From NCBI GenBank assembly GCA_033807695.1, contig CM066304.1, positions 806,001 through 870,000 of the forward strand: a stretch of DNA of 64,000 nt. Reading direction: 5' to 3'. Every line of letters starts with the position of its first letter. Within the stretch, counting starts at the first letter, position 1. This document shows, one piece after another, positions 43,845 to 55,029 of this stretch. The notes under the pieces are model-generated. The model was not told the DNA's origin. It ran no database searches and was given only the letters and a program-made list of their open reading frames with translations. Position numbers and translations under genes: made by a program. This DNA comes from Daedaleopsis sinensis (Eukaryota > Basidiomycota > Agaricomycetes > Polyporales > Polyporaceae).

Positions 43845-44640
43845 GTCGGGTTGGATGCGGAATGATCGTCGCTTTCTATAGATATGTGTTAGTAGTCGGA
43901 CGAGTAAGAAATGGGGGAGTTATAGGCTAGATTGTAACGTACATAGCTAGATGTAATGAAATGGCGGTTTTGAAGGAATTTTCAAACGCGTTGCACGGCG
44001 TCGAGACTATGTGCGTTAGATGCGGAACGTTGAACGTGTTCTATAGACATGTGTTAGTCCTCGGACAAGTGAGATTTGAAAGAGTTGTGGGCGGATTTCG
44101 AACGCACATGGTGAAAAGCAATGAAATGGGCGACTTGGACGAGACTTTCAAACAAGCAGCACGGCGGCGAGACTATGTGTGCTGGATGCACAACGTTCAA
44201 CGCTTCCTACGGATGTGTGTTAGTACTCGGACGAGAGAATTGACAAAGTTACGGGCGGATCTCGGACGTACCCAGTGAGATGTACTGAAAGGACGGCTTC
44301 GGCGTGAGCTTCAGACACGCCGCACAGCGGCGAGGGCGTGTGCGTCGGATGCAGGGCGTTCGACGCTTTCTGTAGATGTGTGTTAGATCCCGGACGGGCG
44401 AGAAACGGGTGAGTTATAGGCAAGGTGCGAACATACGCAGTGTCAAATGACGACTCTGGGCAGGTGTTGAAGGACGTTGCACGGCGAAAGCATGCGTGTC
44501 AGCTGCAGAGCGTTCGACGCTCGCTATCGACGTGTGTCAGCCGTCGGGAGAGCGAGAAGTGAGAGAGATTTGGCGGGAGAATGAACGTACCTGTCAGAAC
44601 GGAATGAACCTGCCGGATTGGCTGCTGCACGTTCACCTCG
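43845..44640. repeat. About 164-base tandem repeat, spacer 2
   Basis: Same anchors as in spacer 1 (AGCAATGAAATG, GTGTTAG). Confidence 0.7.
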
Positions 44641-45109
44641 AGCTGATGCGCGGCGAGGAGAGCGAGTGCGTTGGACGCGATACGTTCTGCGCTATCCATC
44701 AGCATGAGTTTGATAGAAGGACGTACGGACTAAAAGCGTCGCTAACTGTACTCTAGCGAGAAACAAGTGTTAGCACTCGGAAGCACCTTGAGCTAGTGCG
44801 TACTGACGGATGCATGGAGTTCAGCGCAGTCGTCTCACACTCTGAGCGCAGTCGTCTCGCACTCTGCGCGCATCTGCATTCGCGGGCGAGGAGGAGGAGG
44901 ACTGGGAGTGGCAATTCAAGGGGCGGCGAGCAGCGAGCGCGGAAGTCGAGATGAGAGGCGCTTGGAGCTTGTTGGTATCCGACGCTGAGGGAGGCAGAGG
45001 GCGGAATCGAAGAGCGAGCAGCGACGGCGGGGCGAGGAATGCGTGTGGCGGGCACAGGGCGCGTGTGGCGGGCAGCAGCTCGCACTCACCGACGTCATCG
45101 CGGCGCGCT

Positions 45110-45126
45110 TGCCCTAAAGAAGCGGG
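45110..45126 (+). promoter_or_regulatory. 17-base shared motif upstream of BCS1 copy 3
   Basis: TGCCCTAAAGAAGCGGG, identical to 22700-22716. Confidence 0.5.
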
Positions 45127-45326
45127 CCGGGGCTCCTCCTCCGCGTCCTCCCCCGCTGCATGATGCATGTGCATGATACCCAAAGGATACCCATCCCGGC
45201 CGTCGTCGTGGTCGTCGTCGTCCCCGGCCTCGTACGCGCTGGGCTTGAACGTATTACGCGGATGACTAGGATGATGCAAACCCCACATCTGGCATCTCGA
45301 CTGTCGCGTCGCTTGCGGGAACAGCA

Positions 45327-45332
45327 TATAAA
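45327..45332 (+). promoter_or_regulatory. TATA box of BCS1 copy 3
   Basis: TATAAA, 50 bases before the ATG at 45377. Confidence 0.6.
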
Positions 45333-45376
45333 GCCCTCGATCCGGCCCCGCACGCTGCCAGTGCAAGACCCGCGGC

Positions 45377-47397
45377 ATGGACGCCGCCCAAGTCCTCCAG
45401 ACCGTCCTCTCTGTGATCCAGTCGGGAAGCCCTGGGGAGCGCCCCTCTGATCCTGGCGCCCCATGTCCCGGGACTGCGCAATCCTCTGGGACAAGCCATC
45501 CGGCGTCTGCGGCCAGCCTCGCCGCTTCGGATGTCTCCCTGCCTCAGCTCCTCCTCCTCCTCCTGGGGACCTCCGCCGTGCGGGACTGGATCAAGCTGCT
45601 GCTCATCGGCGCATTCTTCGAGACCTGCCGCCGCTACTCCAGCCAGGCGTGGACGAAGGTCGTCGACTTTTTCTGGGTGACCGTCAGCTGTGAGATAGGC
45701 GAAGACTGTACAAGTGAGACCCCACTCCCGTCTTCCAGCGCGACCGAATCACTTACCGTTGTGTCGCCGCTCGCGCAGCCTGGCTTCTGTATTGGCTGTC
45801 GCAGCAGAAAACCTTCCGTGCGTCTGCTCCACTTACACTACACGAGGCTCAAGAACCGTGCTGACGGTCTTCTACTCCTAGACAATGCACGCAACATCGA
45901 AGTCACGTCCGACTACTACGGTTTCGAGCATACCAAGCACGACGACCTCGGTGAGCATCAGTGGGACGAAAGCGCCCCCGTGGCACTCTACCCTTCACTC
46001 GCCCAAACGTATCCGACGTGGTACAAGGGTCGATACATACTCGTCAACCGGGAACGTCTGAATGAAGGAGGCTTTCGACGACCTACAGAAGTCCTTCATC
46101 TCCGGTAAGGATCTGCCCTCTATGGTGACCTTGAGGCTTCATTGTAATGCTGATGTCCGTACTCACAGTATGCTCACGCGTGACACGCAACTCCTGCGTG
46201 ACCTGGTCGTCGAAGCACGGACTCTGTACATGTTGGCGAATGAACATCTTATTTCCGTCTACGTTGCAGAGAAGTGAGTACCATATATCTTTCTGTATAT
46301 CAACGCTCATTGCCTGACGAGCCAGTGCGGACTCTTGGAAGCAAGTGGCGACGCAAGAGAAGCGGCCCTCCTCGTCCGTCATCCTCGACCCAGGAGTGAT
46401 GGAGCTCGTACTCCATGACGCGAGGGAGTTCCTCAAAAGCAAAAAGTGGTATGCCACTCGAGGTACGTCTCCTGTCCCTGTGTCCATCACGATCCGGTCC
46501 CCGATGATCTGTGATGCAGGTATCCCGCACCGACGGGGCTACCTGCTCTACGGCGCCCCAGGCGCGGGGAAGACGTCGATGATCCACAGCATAGCGGGCG
46601 AGCTCAACCTCAACATCTACATCCTCTCGCTCACCGTCGCGAGCCTGGACGACAACCGTCTGAAGGCGCTCATCTCGAATCTGCCCACGTCGTGCATCGT
46701 GCTCATCGAGGACATCGACGCCGCGTTCACGCACGCGATGAAGCGCGACATCGCGGACCCCGAGGCGCACGGGAAGGCCACTGACGACGGAGACCACGCG
46801 GCGGGCGGCAAGGACGACGGCGCGGGCGGCATGCTCTTCCACGGGGTGACGCTGAGCGGGCTCCTGAACGCGCTCGACGGGATCGCCGCGCAGGAGGGCC
46901 GGATCCTGTTCGCGACGACGAACGACTACTCGGCGCTGGACGCCGCGCTGCTCCGGCCGGGCCGGCTCGACCTGCACATCGAGTTCAAGCTCGCGAGCAG
47001 GTACCAGGCGACGGAGCTCTTCAAGCGGTTCTACGAGGCTCCCGAGGACGCGGAGGACGCGGACGACACGGACGAGAAGGCGGGGGCGCGCGAGGGCGAG
47101 GGCGAGAGCACGGCCGCGCTTCCTGCGGGCGTGACGAGCACGAGCGCGGTCGCGGGCGCGGAGCTCCCGCGGACGACGGCGGCGGCGCTGGCGGAGCAGT
47201 TCGCCTCGAGCATCCCGCCGCGGGCGTTCTCGATGGCGACGCTGCAGGGGTACCTGATGGCGTACAAGGTGCGGCCGTACGACGCGGTCGCGGACGCGCC
47301 GGCGTGGGTGGAGAAGAAGCTGAGGGAGAAGGGTCAGGTTGAGGTTCAGGTTGAGGTCGAGGTTGAGGTCGAGGAGCAGCTTGACAGGTTGTTGTAG
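45377..47397 (+). CDS. BCS1-like AAA ATPase, array copy 3
   Basis: Exons 45377-45713, 45779-45817, 45882-46104, 46169-46273, 46326-46462 and 46520-47397, 572 residues. Exons 1-4 are almost identical to copy 4, while the C-terminal tail (VEVQVEVEVEVEEQLDRLL) follows copies 1 and 2. The intron before exon 5 is shortened to 52 bases by a small deletion but keeps donor, branch site and acceptor. Walker A K298, Walker B CIVLIED and the arginine finger are intact. Same expected location and role as the other copies: an inner-membrane-type AAA ATPase paralogue of unknown client. Confidence 0.88.
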
Positions 47398-47617
47398 CTG
47401 TAGCATACACAGTACGTCTTGAATGACAATGCTCAGTGCGCACTTTGCGAGGGTCGAACAACGTGCGAGCGGCCGCGGATCAGACGGGGACACGCGGGTG
47501 TGGTTTGCGCGAGGCCGGGGCGCGCCGTTGCCCAGAATGGGAGCGTCGCCGTTTCCAACTCGAGAAGTAATTCGATCGTTAGGGAGAGTATTATTCTGCA
47601 ATCTGGACGGTCTAGGA

Positions 47618-47711
47618 GGACGGGGGAGGGGGAGGGGACTCAGTGGGAGCGGGGACTCGGGAGGAGGAAGAGGAGGAGGAGGGGGAGCACGGGGACTCGG
47701 GAGGAGGAGAG
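47618..47711. repeat. GGA/GGG polypurine tract, spacer 3
   Basis: Counterpart of the tracts in spacers 1 and 2 with a different arrangement of GGGGACTCGGGAGG blocks. Confidence 0.7.
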
Positions 47712-48044
47712 CTGGGCCGGCAGGAGGGCACACTCTGCTAGTACCTAGAACAGCACATTTACTACACAACTGTACATGTATGTACACTGCACTCCAGCAA
47801 CCCGCAGCCGTCCTCTTCCTCCATCCTAGTAACGGGCGCCTCGACCGAAACGAACGCCGGGGTGGGCGCTCGAGCGCTGTCGCCTCTTGATCCCGTTCCG
47901 CCACCACCTCCGAGTCGCTCCCGCCCGTTCTCTGCATCCTGCGCTCATGACCACGCGACTGGCTCTTCCAATGCTGACGTATTCCCGCCGGAATGGACCT
48001 TCGGAGTCGGTCCTCACGAGCGCTGACAGCCAAGTTCGCGATCG

Positions 48045-49385
48045 TCAGATCTCGGTGAGTCCGTGGAGAGGAGCCTCGGAAATACTCACTGCGCATTACA
48101 GACATGCTCAGTGAGACTGCCGCCAGTCGTGCACCGCGGCAGACCTCCTCGCGTACCGCCGTGAATGCTGCCGCCTGTATCCCGCCAGCAGAACGTTTGC
48201 GAAGCGGCGGATTGTGTCTGCCCGCGGAGACGCTCTAGGCCGTCCGAAATCGACGCCAGTGAGTCAATGCCGCCATCCGGAAGCGTGAAAAGGATACTCA
48301 CAAGACATATTCAGACCTTTCCACACGTCTCGTGAACGCGGCCGCCGACCGGCATCTTTTCAAGACTCTGGCGAGCTTGAGGAGGCGAAGACAACCGCCG
48401 CTGCCGGAAGCGCAACGTCAGTCGATCCCGCCAGCCGGACGTGCGAAAGTGGTACGCACAAGGCCTTCGGAGACAATTGTCGCGCGCTGCGACAGACGTC
48501 GACGCGTCTCGCGAACGCAGCCGCCGGGTGCCGATGGCGAGCTGGAGACGGTGACGGTGTCCGCCGTCGCCGGACACACACTCCGAGTCAGTAAGTGAGC
48601 TCCATCATATAGAGGTGCGGAAAATATACTCACACAATAGACACCACCGTCGCGCGCTGCGATAGACGTCAACGTATCTCGTGAACGCGGCCGCCGCCGG
48701 CCTCCTTCTCAAACGTCGCGCCGATGGCGAGCTGGAGACGGTGACGGTGTCCGCCGTCGCCGGACACACACTTGAGACCATACCCAGTGAGTGAGCGAGT
48801 CCTTCATCTAGAGGTGCGGAAACGATACTCACACAGTAGATGCCGCCGTCGTGCGCTGCGACAGACGTCAACGTGTTGCGTGAACGCTGCCGCCTCCCGG
48901 CCATCTCAGATCGCGCGCCAATGGTGAGCTGGACAGGACAAGGACATGCGCCGCTGCCGGAAACACTCGGTGAGTCAAGGTCCGCCATCCGGGCGTGTGA
49001 GAGGATACTCACCAGAGACTCAGAAGAGCCCACCGTCGTGCACCACGGCAGGCATCAGTGCGTCTTGTGGGCACTGATCCCCCTCCCGACAATTATATAG
49101 GTGCCAATGGTGAGCTGACGACGTGTGCCGCCGCCAGACGCGTACTCTAGATCATGACCAGTGAGTGAAGTCTGTCATCCAGAGCCTGCGCGGAAGGGGT
49201 ACTTACAAGAGATGTCCCGAAACTGATGTCGTGCCCCGTGACGGCTCGTGAGTGAACACGTCTCGCTCAAATCGCACGCAGATGTTGAGCTTGAGATGGG
49301 AGACGGTGTCCGCCGCTGCGGACGCGGGCTCTAAGTCATACACAGTGAGTCAGCTCCGTCGTTCACAGGTGCGTAAAGTGTTACT
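48045..49385. repeat. Modules with mirrored splice signals, spacer 3
   Basis: Same module order. Module 3 is clearly different from spacers 1 and 2, module 5 matches spacer 1, and the last modules match spacer 2. Confidence 0.6.
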
Positions 49386-49388
49386 CAC

Positions 49389-49598
49389 AGCTTGAGAGAG
49401 CTCTTCCGATGGCCGGCCACCAGCGACGAGTCCATCTTCCTCGTCGTCAGGCACGAGCGACTCAAAGTTGTTCTCCGGCTTCGGTAGATTCATGAACCCG
49501 GCCTGGAGGGCGCGTTTGGCGGTCACGAAGGCGGTGTTCCCGCGGAGTATCCCCGATGGCTGAGAAGCCATCCTCTGCGTTGATTTGGAAGGCCATCG
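49389..49598 (-). pseudogene. Cef1/Cdc5-like exon remnant, spacer 3
   Basis: This copy keeps an in-frame 3' end running into a GTGAGT donor (SEELSQA then splice) where spacers 1 and 2 have a stop. However, it lost five bases upstream, which shifts the frame between HRLR and AKRALQ. Each spacer copy is therefore damaged at a different place. Confidence 0.45.
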
Positions 49599-50031
49599 TG
49601 GATAGGTGTACGCAGGGATGAATCGTCCGGGAACGGACGTCGTGCGCCACGACGGACGTCAGCGCCCCTCGTGAACGACTCCGCCTCCGCGCGCGCCAAT
49701 GGTGAGCTTGAGAGACGATGTCCGCCGCCGCCTGAGTGAGCTCGGCCGGCGACGGCGGTCGAAACTACGACGACGACGACAACAACAACGCCGTGTGAGC
49801 ATGTTGAACATCGATGGATATCGAAGAGACACGTACCACAGCTTCGTGACACGGTGAGTGGCCGTCGGCCACGTCGATATTCGCGTCAATGTCGAGTCTG
49901 CTCGCTCAGACGCGGTCAGAACAATGTAGGCACAGAGCTGTCGGAGCCGTACTCACCATATAGCGGGTATGCTGAACGCAGGAGTGCCGCACGCGGCGTG
50001 CGTGCAGCGCAGGACGGCGTGGAGGGAAGAT

Positions 50032-50074
50032 AGTGGGAGGAGGGAGGAGGGAGGAGGAAGGAGGAAGGAAGGAA
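50032..50074. repeat. AGG/AAGG purine tract, spacer 3
   Basis: Counterpart of 40143-40204, shorter. Confidence 0.65.
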
Positions 50075-50344
50075 GGTGAGAATGTTTACTCCGCCTGCCA
50101 GTCTCTGACTCAGCACGCAAAGTTCCGTGCACCAGGAAACCATCCTGTCGGGCTTTTCGGACAATCATATCGCTTCCAGGGCCTTTGCGGATCGGTCTCC
50201 TCCGCGAACATTACATTATTAAATCACACCACCGGTTCAATTAGGTGGATTCACCAGAGGTGTGTGCGCGGTATGTTTCACCGCCGTGTGTCTTCCAATA
50301 CATGGGTAGTATGACAATAGAAATGGTATCTACTCGCTCACAAC

Positions 50345-51035
50345 CAGCTATGCGCTCTCGTCCATGTCCGACGACAGCGGCAGGTCCTCCTCAACGTTCG
50401 AGGACTCGCCCTACACCAGGTCCTGGTCCGTGTCCGACAACTCCCCAGCCGCATCTTCGAGCTTCTTGTCGCTCATCGCGACCCGGCGGAGGCCAGGGAT
50501 GACGTCGCGTGGGCTACGAAATGCGAGGAACATCTCGTCCTCAGAAGCCTCCTCAAACCGCATCTCCCCGCACTCCCACAGGCTCAGCAGGCGCTCCATG
50601 TGATGAGCTCCTCTGCATCTGAGGTGAGCGGCACACTCCGGAATGCAGACCACAGCACGGCAGGCATGGTGGGAACTTACTGATCTTCCCGTCCATGCCC
50701 CGCCGGAGCTTGGACCGGGCGCGGACGAGACGGGTCGAGTCTGCTGATACCCCGCTCTTGCGGGCTCCCGCTGACTCGGAATGGTCCGAGGGTGTGCTCG
50801 AGGACTCGGATGACTTGGGCCGGCTGCGTGATGGTGGCATGTGGAGATTCAGAAGAGTATATGGAAGCTCGGAGAGTGCGAGTGCGAGTGCGAGTGCGAG
50901 TGAGGGTGAGGGTGAGACCCGGGGTGAGTGTGAGTGCAAGTGTGGGTGAGTACGAGGGTGAGGGCGAGGGCGAGTACGAGGGCGAGAACTGGGAGATTCC
51001 ATTGGACTCTGTGTTTCGGCGAACATTCAGATCCA
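50345..51035 (-). pseudogene. Degraded acidic-protein region with hexamer repeat, spacer 3
   Basis: Counterpart of 30655-31340, more diverged; the hexamer repeat (50875-50985) is rearranged and the KLRR segment reads KLRRGMDGKI. Confidence 0.35.
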
Positions 51036-51320
51036 GCCTGTGCGATGTCACACTCCGTGCCGAAAAATATTTTTACTACGCTCGGAAACTCTCCCAGACG
51101 CGAGTAACGAGAATATTGAGCGTCTTGGTCAGGGTTCAGACAATTATGGCAACCTCCTGCTCTTCTCGCCTCGAACCGAGACCCTGACTCGGCTTCCCAT
51201 GGGAGAGCTCTGACACCAAGCCTGCTCCTTACTGTTCATAGCATCACTCTCGAGTCCATAGCATGCTCACAGTCAAATAGGTACACTGTATAGTAGCCTA
51301 CTAAATAATAAAGACCTTGC

Positions 51321-51609
51321 TCATATTGCAGAGGAGATTGAAGGACTGACAGGGTCAAGTATGGGCTGCTCCGAGAAGGAATTTGCGTGCTCCGAAATGG
51401 ACTTCCATGTACCACATTGCAATTTGTCCTGTTCCTCGGCGCTGTCCCGGACCCTCGCTGTGAGGTCATCGGTTAGATATTCGCATCCACCGGGGTGCCT
51501 TAACAGATGTAGAGAAACAGTATTCATTGCATGAAGAATATACAGTGGCATCTTTATGGCCGAGTCAGTATCATACTCCCGTTCGTGGACTCGGCCACTA
51601 GCCATCACA
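51321..51609 (-). CDS. Small conserved ORF of the spacer, copy 3 (stop lost)
   Basis: Same frame as 31727-31915, but the TAA after QDKL is CAA, so the frame continues for about 33 more residues. Confidence 0.3.
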
Positions 51610-52789
51610 CACAACCGAGTTCTCCCAACATACCAGTCCGGAGGAGATTGGGCTGGTGCAATGGTCCTCGAGAAGTGGACGGAGCGTGAGATGATGCTCA
51701 ATTTCCACTACCGCAGCACGGAACCCCACGAAGCATGCCTGCCCCAAGCTCGCCGGACACACGCCATCGAGGCTGAAACACCACCTCCTCGCTCGAACGT
51801 ATTCTCAGAGTACGTACGTATTTCGAAGCACAGCACGGCCACACGGGTGTGGCTAACGACTTCTCTGTTCGCGCCGCGCGCAGTCTCACGTGGACGCGAC
51901 GCCCATCACCACGCCCGAACTCATCGGTGCAGGCTACGAGCCTCTCCTCCGAGTCGGTGCGCCGCAGCGCAGTCGGGGCTGGTAGGAGACTTGAAGGGCG
52001 CGCAGCACGGGGCGCATCAGCGGTACAGACGGCGGGAGGGCACGCGGGAGGGCACACAGGAGGACGGGGTGAGCCAAGAATAACCACCTACCAGCTGGGC
52101 CTGTACCTGTCCGTCGAGAGCCCAGAAGGACGTCGCCGCACCGCGCCGACGTCCCGAGCCAGCGGCGACCCTGTGCGCGGCGCTCGCCGCTCGCACGTTC
52201 GCACATTCAGGGTACTTGCTCTGGTTCTCTCTCTCCGCTCTTCCCGTTTGCGTCCCGGCCGTCGGCCGTCGGCCGTCGGACGCGGCTGTCGACTCACCGT
52301 CGATTGGGATGACGAGCGGGAGCGGGGACGGCTCTGCGGCTCTCTGCACTGGGCACCACTGACGGCGTGCTGCAGACTCCCGACGGCGGCGCGCACACCG
52401 CCTGCGTACGTGTGCACTAGCAGCGACGGGCGGACGCGCTGGGGTCCGGATACAGGCACGAGGCGGGGCTTGGGGCTGGGGAACGGGTGCACACGACGGG
52501 GGCGACGACGCGAACGTGCGAGGCGGCCACGGGACGTCGGACGTCGGACGTCGGACGAGTGGCTGCAGTGCGGCGGCGCGACGACGTCAGACGGAGGGGG
52601 ACGATGCGGGCGGGCGGGCCCCCGTTCGAATCGAACTTCGAACTTCGAAGGGAATGGCGTGTGGGCGTGTGGGCGTCGGGCGTTCGGGCAGCACGGCGGA
52701 GAGTGCGTGGAAGATTCCTGGGCCGCGGAATCGTCCGGACGGCGACTTGGGAGTGGCGAGTGGCGATTGGCTTGGGGGAGGAGGCGGAG

Positions 52790-53320
52790 CGCCGGGTGCC
52801 GCGCGGGGGAGGTTCATAAGCTGGGGAGGGGCGTCCCTTCGACTCATTCCCCTCCCCTCCCCCCATCCGCCCCTCTTCGTTCGCCTCCCCCTCCCCCTCC
52901 CACCCGCTGCACCGGGTGTCGGCCTGTCCTCGTCGTCTGCGGCACTCGCGTCGGCGTCGGTCCACGCGCGCCGCACGACGTGATCTGTTGTGAGTGCAGT
53001 GTACCCAGTTGCTCGAGTCGTCGTTTGACTCACCGTTTCGCGCTGTTCCAGGTAGCAGGTGGTCGGCACTGCGCCGCACGAGCACGGCGGTGAGTAGTCC
53101 ATGCACGCCTCCGGGTCGGGACGGAGACACTCACGCGGCTTTGTCAGATCGGTACTCACGGACGCGGACTTCGCTGGGGCGCGACGGGGTGAGTACCGCT
53201 GTCGTGCGTGTCAGACGCGGTAGTACTCACGCTTGGTGCACGCAGATTAGGGCTGCGCCGGTGTACGTACGTCGGCGTCGCGATTAGTACAGTAGACACG
53301 GATAGTTAGTGTAATTCTCG
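52790..53320 (+). promoter_or_regulatory. Candidate promoter and short-exon transcript, spacer 3
   Basis: The splice sites are kept and resemble spacer 1; the CT-rich tract resembles spacer 2. The ATG is absent. Confidence 0.3.
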
Positions 53321-53699
53321 CCCGGGGGCGCTCACCGTATTCTCGGACGGCGGGCGACGGTGTCGAAGTAGGAGAGTGCGGTTTGGATCGGGCGTTGTGG
53401 TGTTGTGGACGGCTGCTGTCTGAGCGTTGGCGGGGAAGAGGGCGGCGACGTGGATGGCGGTGTGCGTGAGCATTTCCGGGTTTCGTGTTTCATATACGGA
53501 CGGCGTCGAGTGGGTCTGTGTGGCGATTTGAGAAGTCGCCAGCACGGCCTGAGAGAGTCTGGGTAGGGTCAGTCGTGCGTACCTGACCGCTCCATGAAGT
53601 CTCTCGGGCGTTGATTGGGTGGTTCCGGCGGAAGAGCACGTTTGAGTTGGAGAGGGACGGACTTGAGCGAATTTTGAAAGTGGGCGGACAGAGTGACGA

Positions 53700-54500
53700 C
53701 AGGGTGTGCTGGATGCGGGGCGATCGACGCTTTCTATAGATGTGTGGTAGTAGTTGGACGAGTGAGAACTGACTGGGTTATAGGTGAAATTCGGACGTAC
53801 GTAGTGAAATCTAATGAAATGACGAATTTGACCAGAATTCCAGATGTCTTGTACGGCGTCGAGACCATGTGCGTCGGATGCAAGACGTTCAACGAGTGCT
53901 ATAGATATGTGTTAGTACTCGGACAAACAGAAACTGAAAGAGTTATGGGCAGATTTCAAACGCACCTAGTGAAAAGCAATGAAATGGCGACTTTGACGAG
54001 AATTTCAAACGTCTTGCACGCGGTCGAGACCATGTGTGCTGGATGCACAACGTTCAACGCTTCCTATGGATGGGTGTTAGTACTCGGACGAGCTAGAACT
54101 GACAAAGTTGTGGGCTGATCTCGGACGTACCCAGTGAGATGTACTGAAAGGACGGCTTCGGCGTGAGCTTCAGACACGCCGCACAGCGGCGAGGGCGTGT
54201 GCGTCGGATGCAGGGCGTTCGACGCTTTCTGTAGATGTGTGTTAGATCCCGGACGGGCGAGAAACGGGTGAGTTATAGGCAAGGTGCGAACATACGCAGT
54301 GTCAAATGACGACTCTGGGCAGGTGTTGAAGGACGTTGCACGGCGAAAGCATGCGTGTCAGCTGCAGAGCGTCGACGCTTGGTGTTGATATGTGTTAGCC
54401 GTCGGGCGAGCGAGAAGTGAGAGAGATTTGGCGGGAGAATGAACGTACCTGTCAGAACGGAATGAACCTGCCGGATTGGCTGCTGCACGTTCACCTCGAG
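53700..54500. repeat. About 164-base tandem repeat, spacer 3
   Basis: Counterpart of the spacer 1 repeat with the same anchors. Confidence 0.7.
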
Positions 54501-54971
54501 CTGATGCGCGGCGAGGAGAGCGTGCGCGTTGGACGCGATACGTTCTGCGCTATCTATCAGCATGAGTTTGATAGAAGGACGGTAGTACGGACTAAAAGCG
54601 TCGCTAACTGTACTCTGGCGAGAAACAAGTGTTAGCACTCGGAAGCACCTTGAGCTAGTGCGTACTGACGGATGCACGGAGTTCAGGGCAGTCGTCTCAC
54701 ACTCTGAGCGCAGTCGTCTCGCACTCTGCGCGCATCTGCATTCGCGGGCGAGGAGGAGGAGGACTGGGAGTGGCAATTCAAGGGGCGGCGAGCAGCGAGC
54801 GCGGAAGTCGAGATGAGAGGCGCTTGGAGCTTGTTGGTATCCGACGCTGAGGGAGGCAGAGGGCGGAATCGAAGAGCGAGCAGCGACGGCGGGGCGAGGA
54901 ATGCGTGTGGCGGGCACAGGGCGCGTGTGGCGGGCAGCAGGCATTGGACACCGACGTCATCGCGGCGCGCT

Positions 54972-54988
54972 TGCCCTAAAGAAGCGGG
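54972..54988 (+). promoter_or_regulatory. 17-base shared motif upstream of BCS1 copy 4
   Basis: TGCCCTAAAGAAGCGGG, identical to 22700-22716. Confidence 0.5.
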
Positions 54989-55029
54989 CCGGGGCTCCTC
55001 CTCCGCGTCCTCCCCCGCTGCATGATGCA

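Larger units (their letters stand above)
35312..45167 (+). repeat. Tandem array unit 2 (9.86 kb): BCS1 copy 2 plus spacer 2
   Basis: 9856 bases from start codon to start codon of copy 3. Near-identical in the gene, more diverged with many small indels in the spacer. Confidence 0.85.
45168..55029 (+). repeat. Tandem array unit 3 (9.86 kb): BCS1 copy 3 plus spacer 3
   Basis: 9862 bases from start codon to start codon of copy 4. The final 700 bases of the spacer are almost identical to those of spacer 2. Confidence 0.85.

Noticed and set aside
46300..48105. Very long antisense frames (400-600 residues) opposite the last BCS1 exon in every copy
   Set aside because: They mirror the GC-rich codon use of the sense exon, are Arg/Leu-rich without any domain, start at non-ATG codons in part, and the sense strand explains the conservation.
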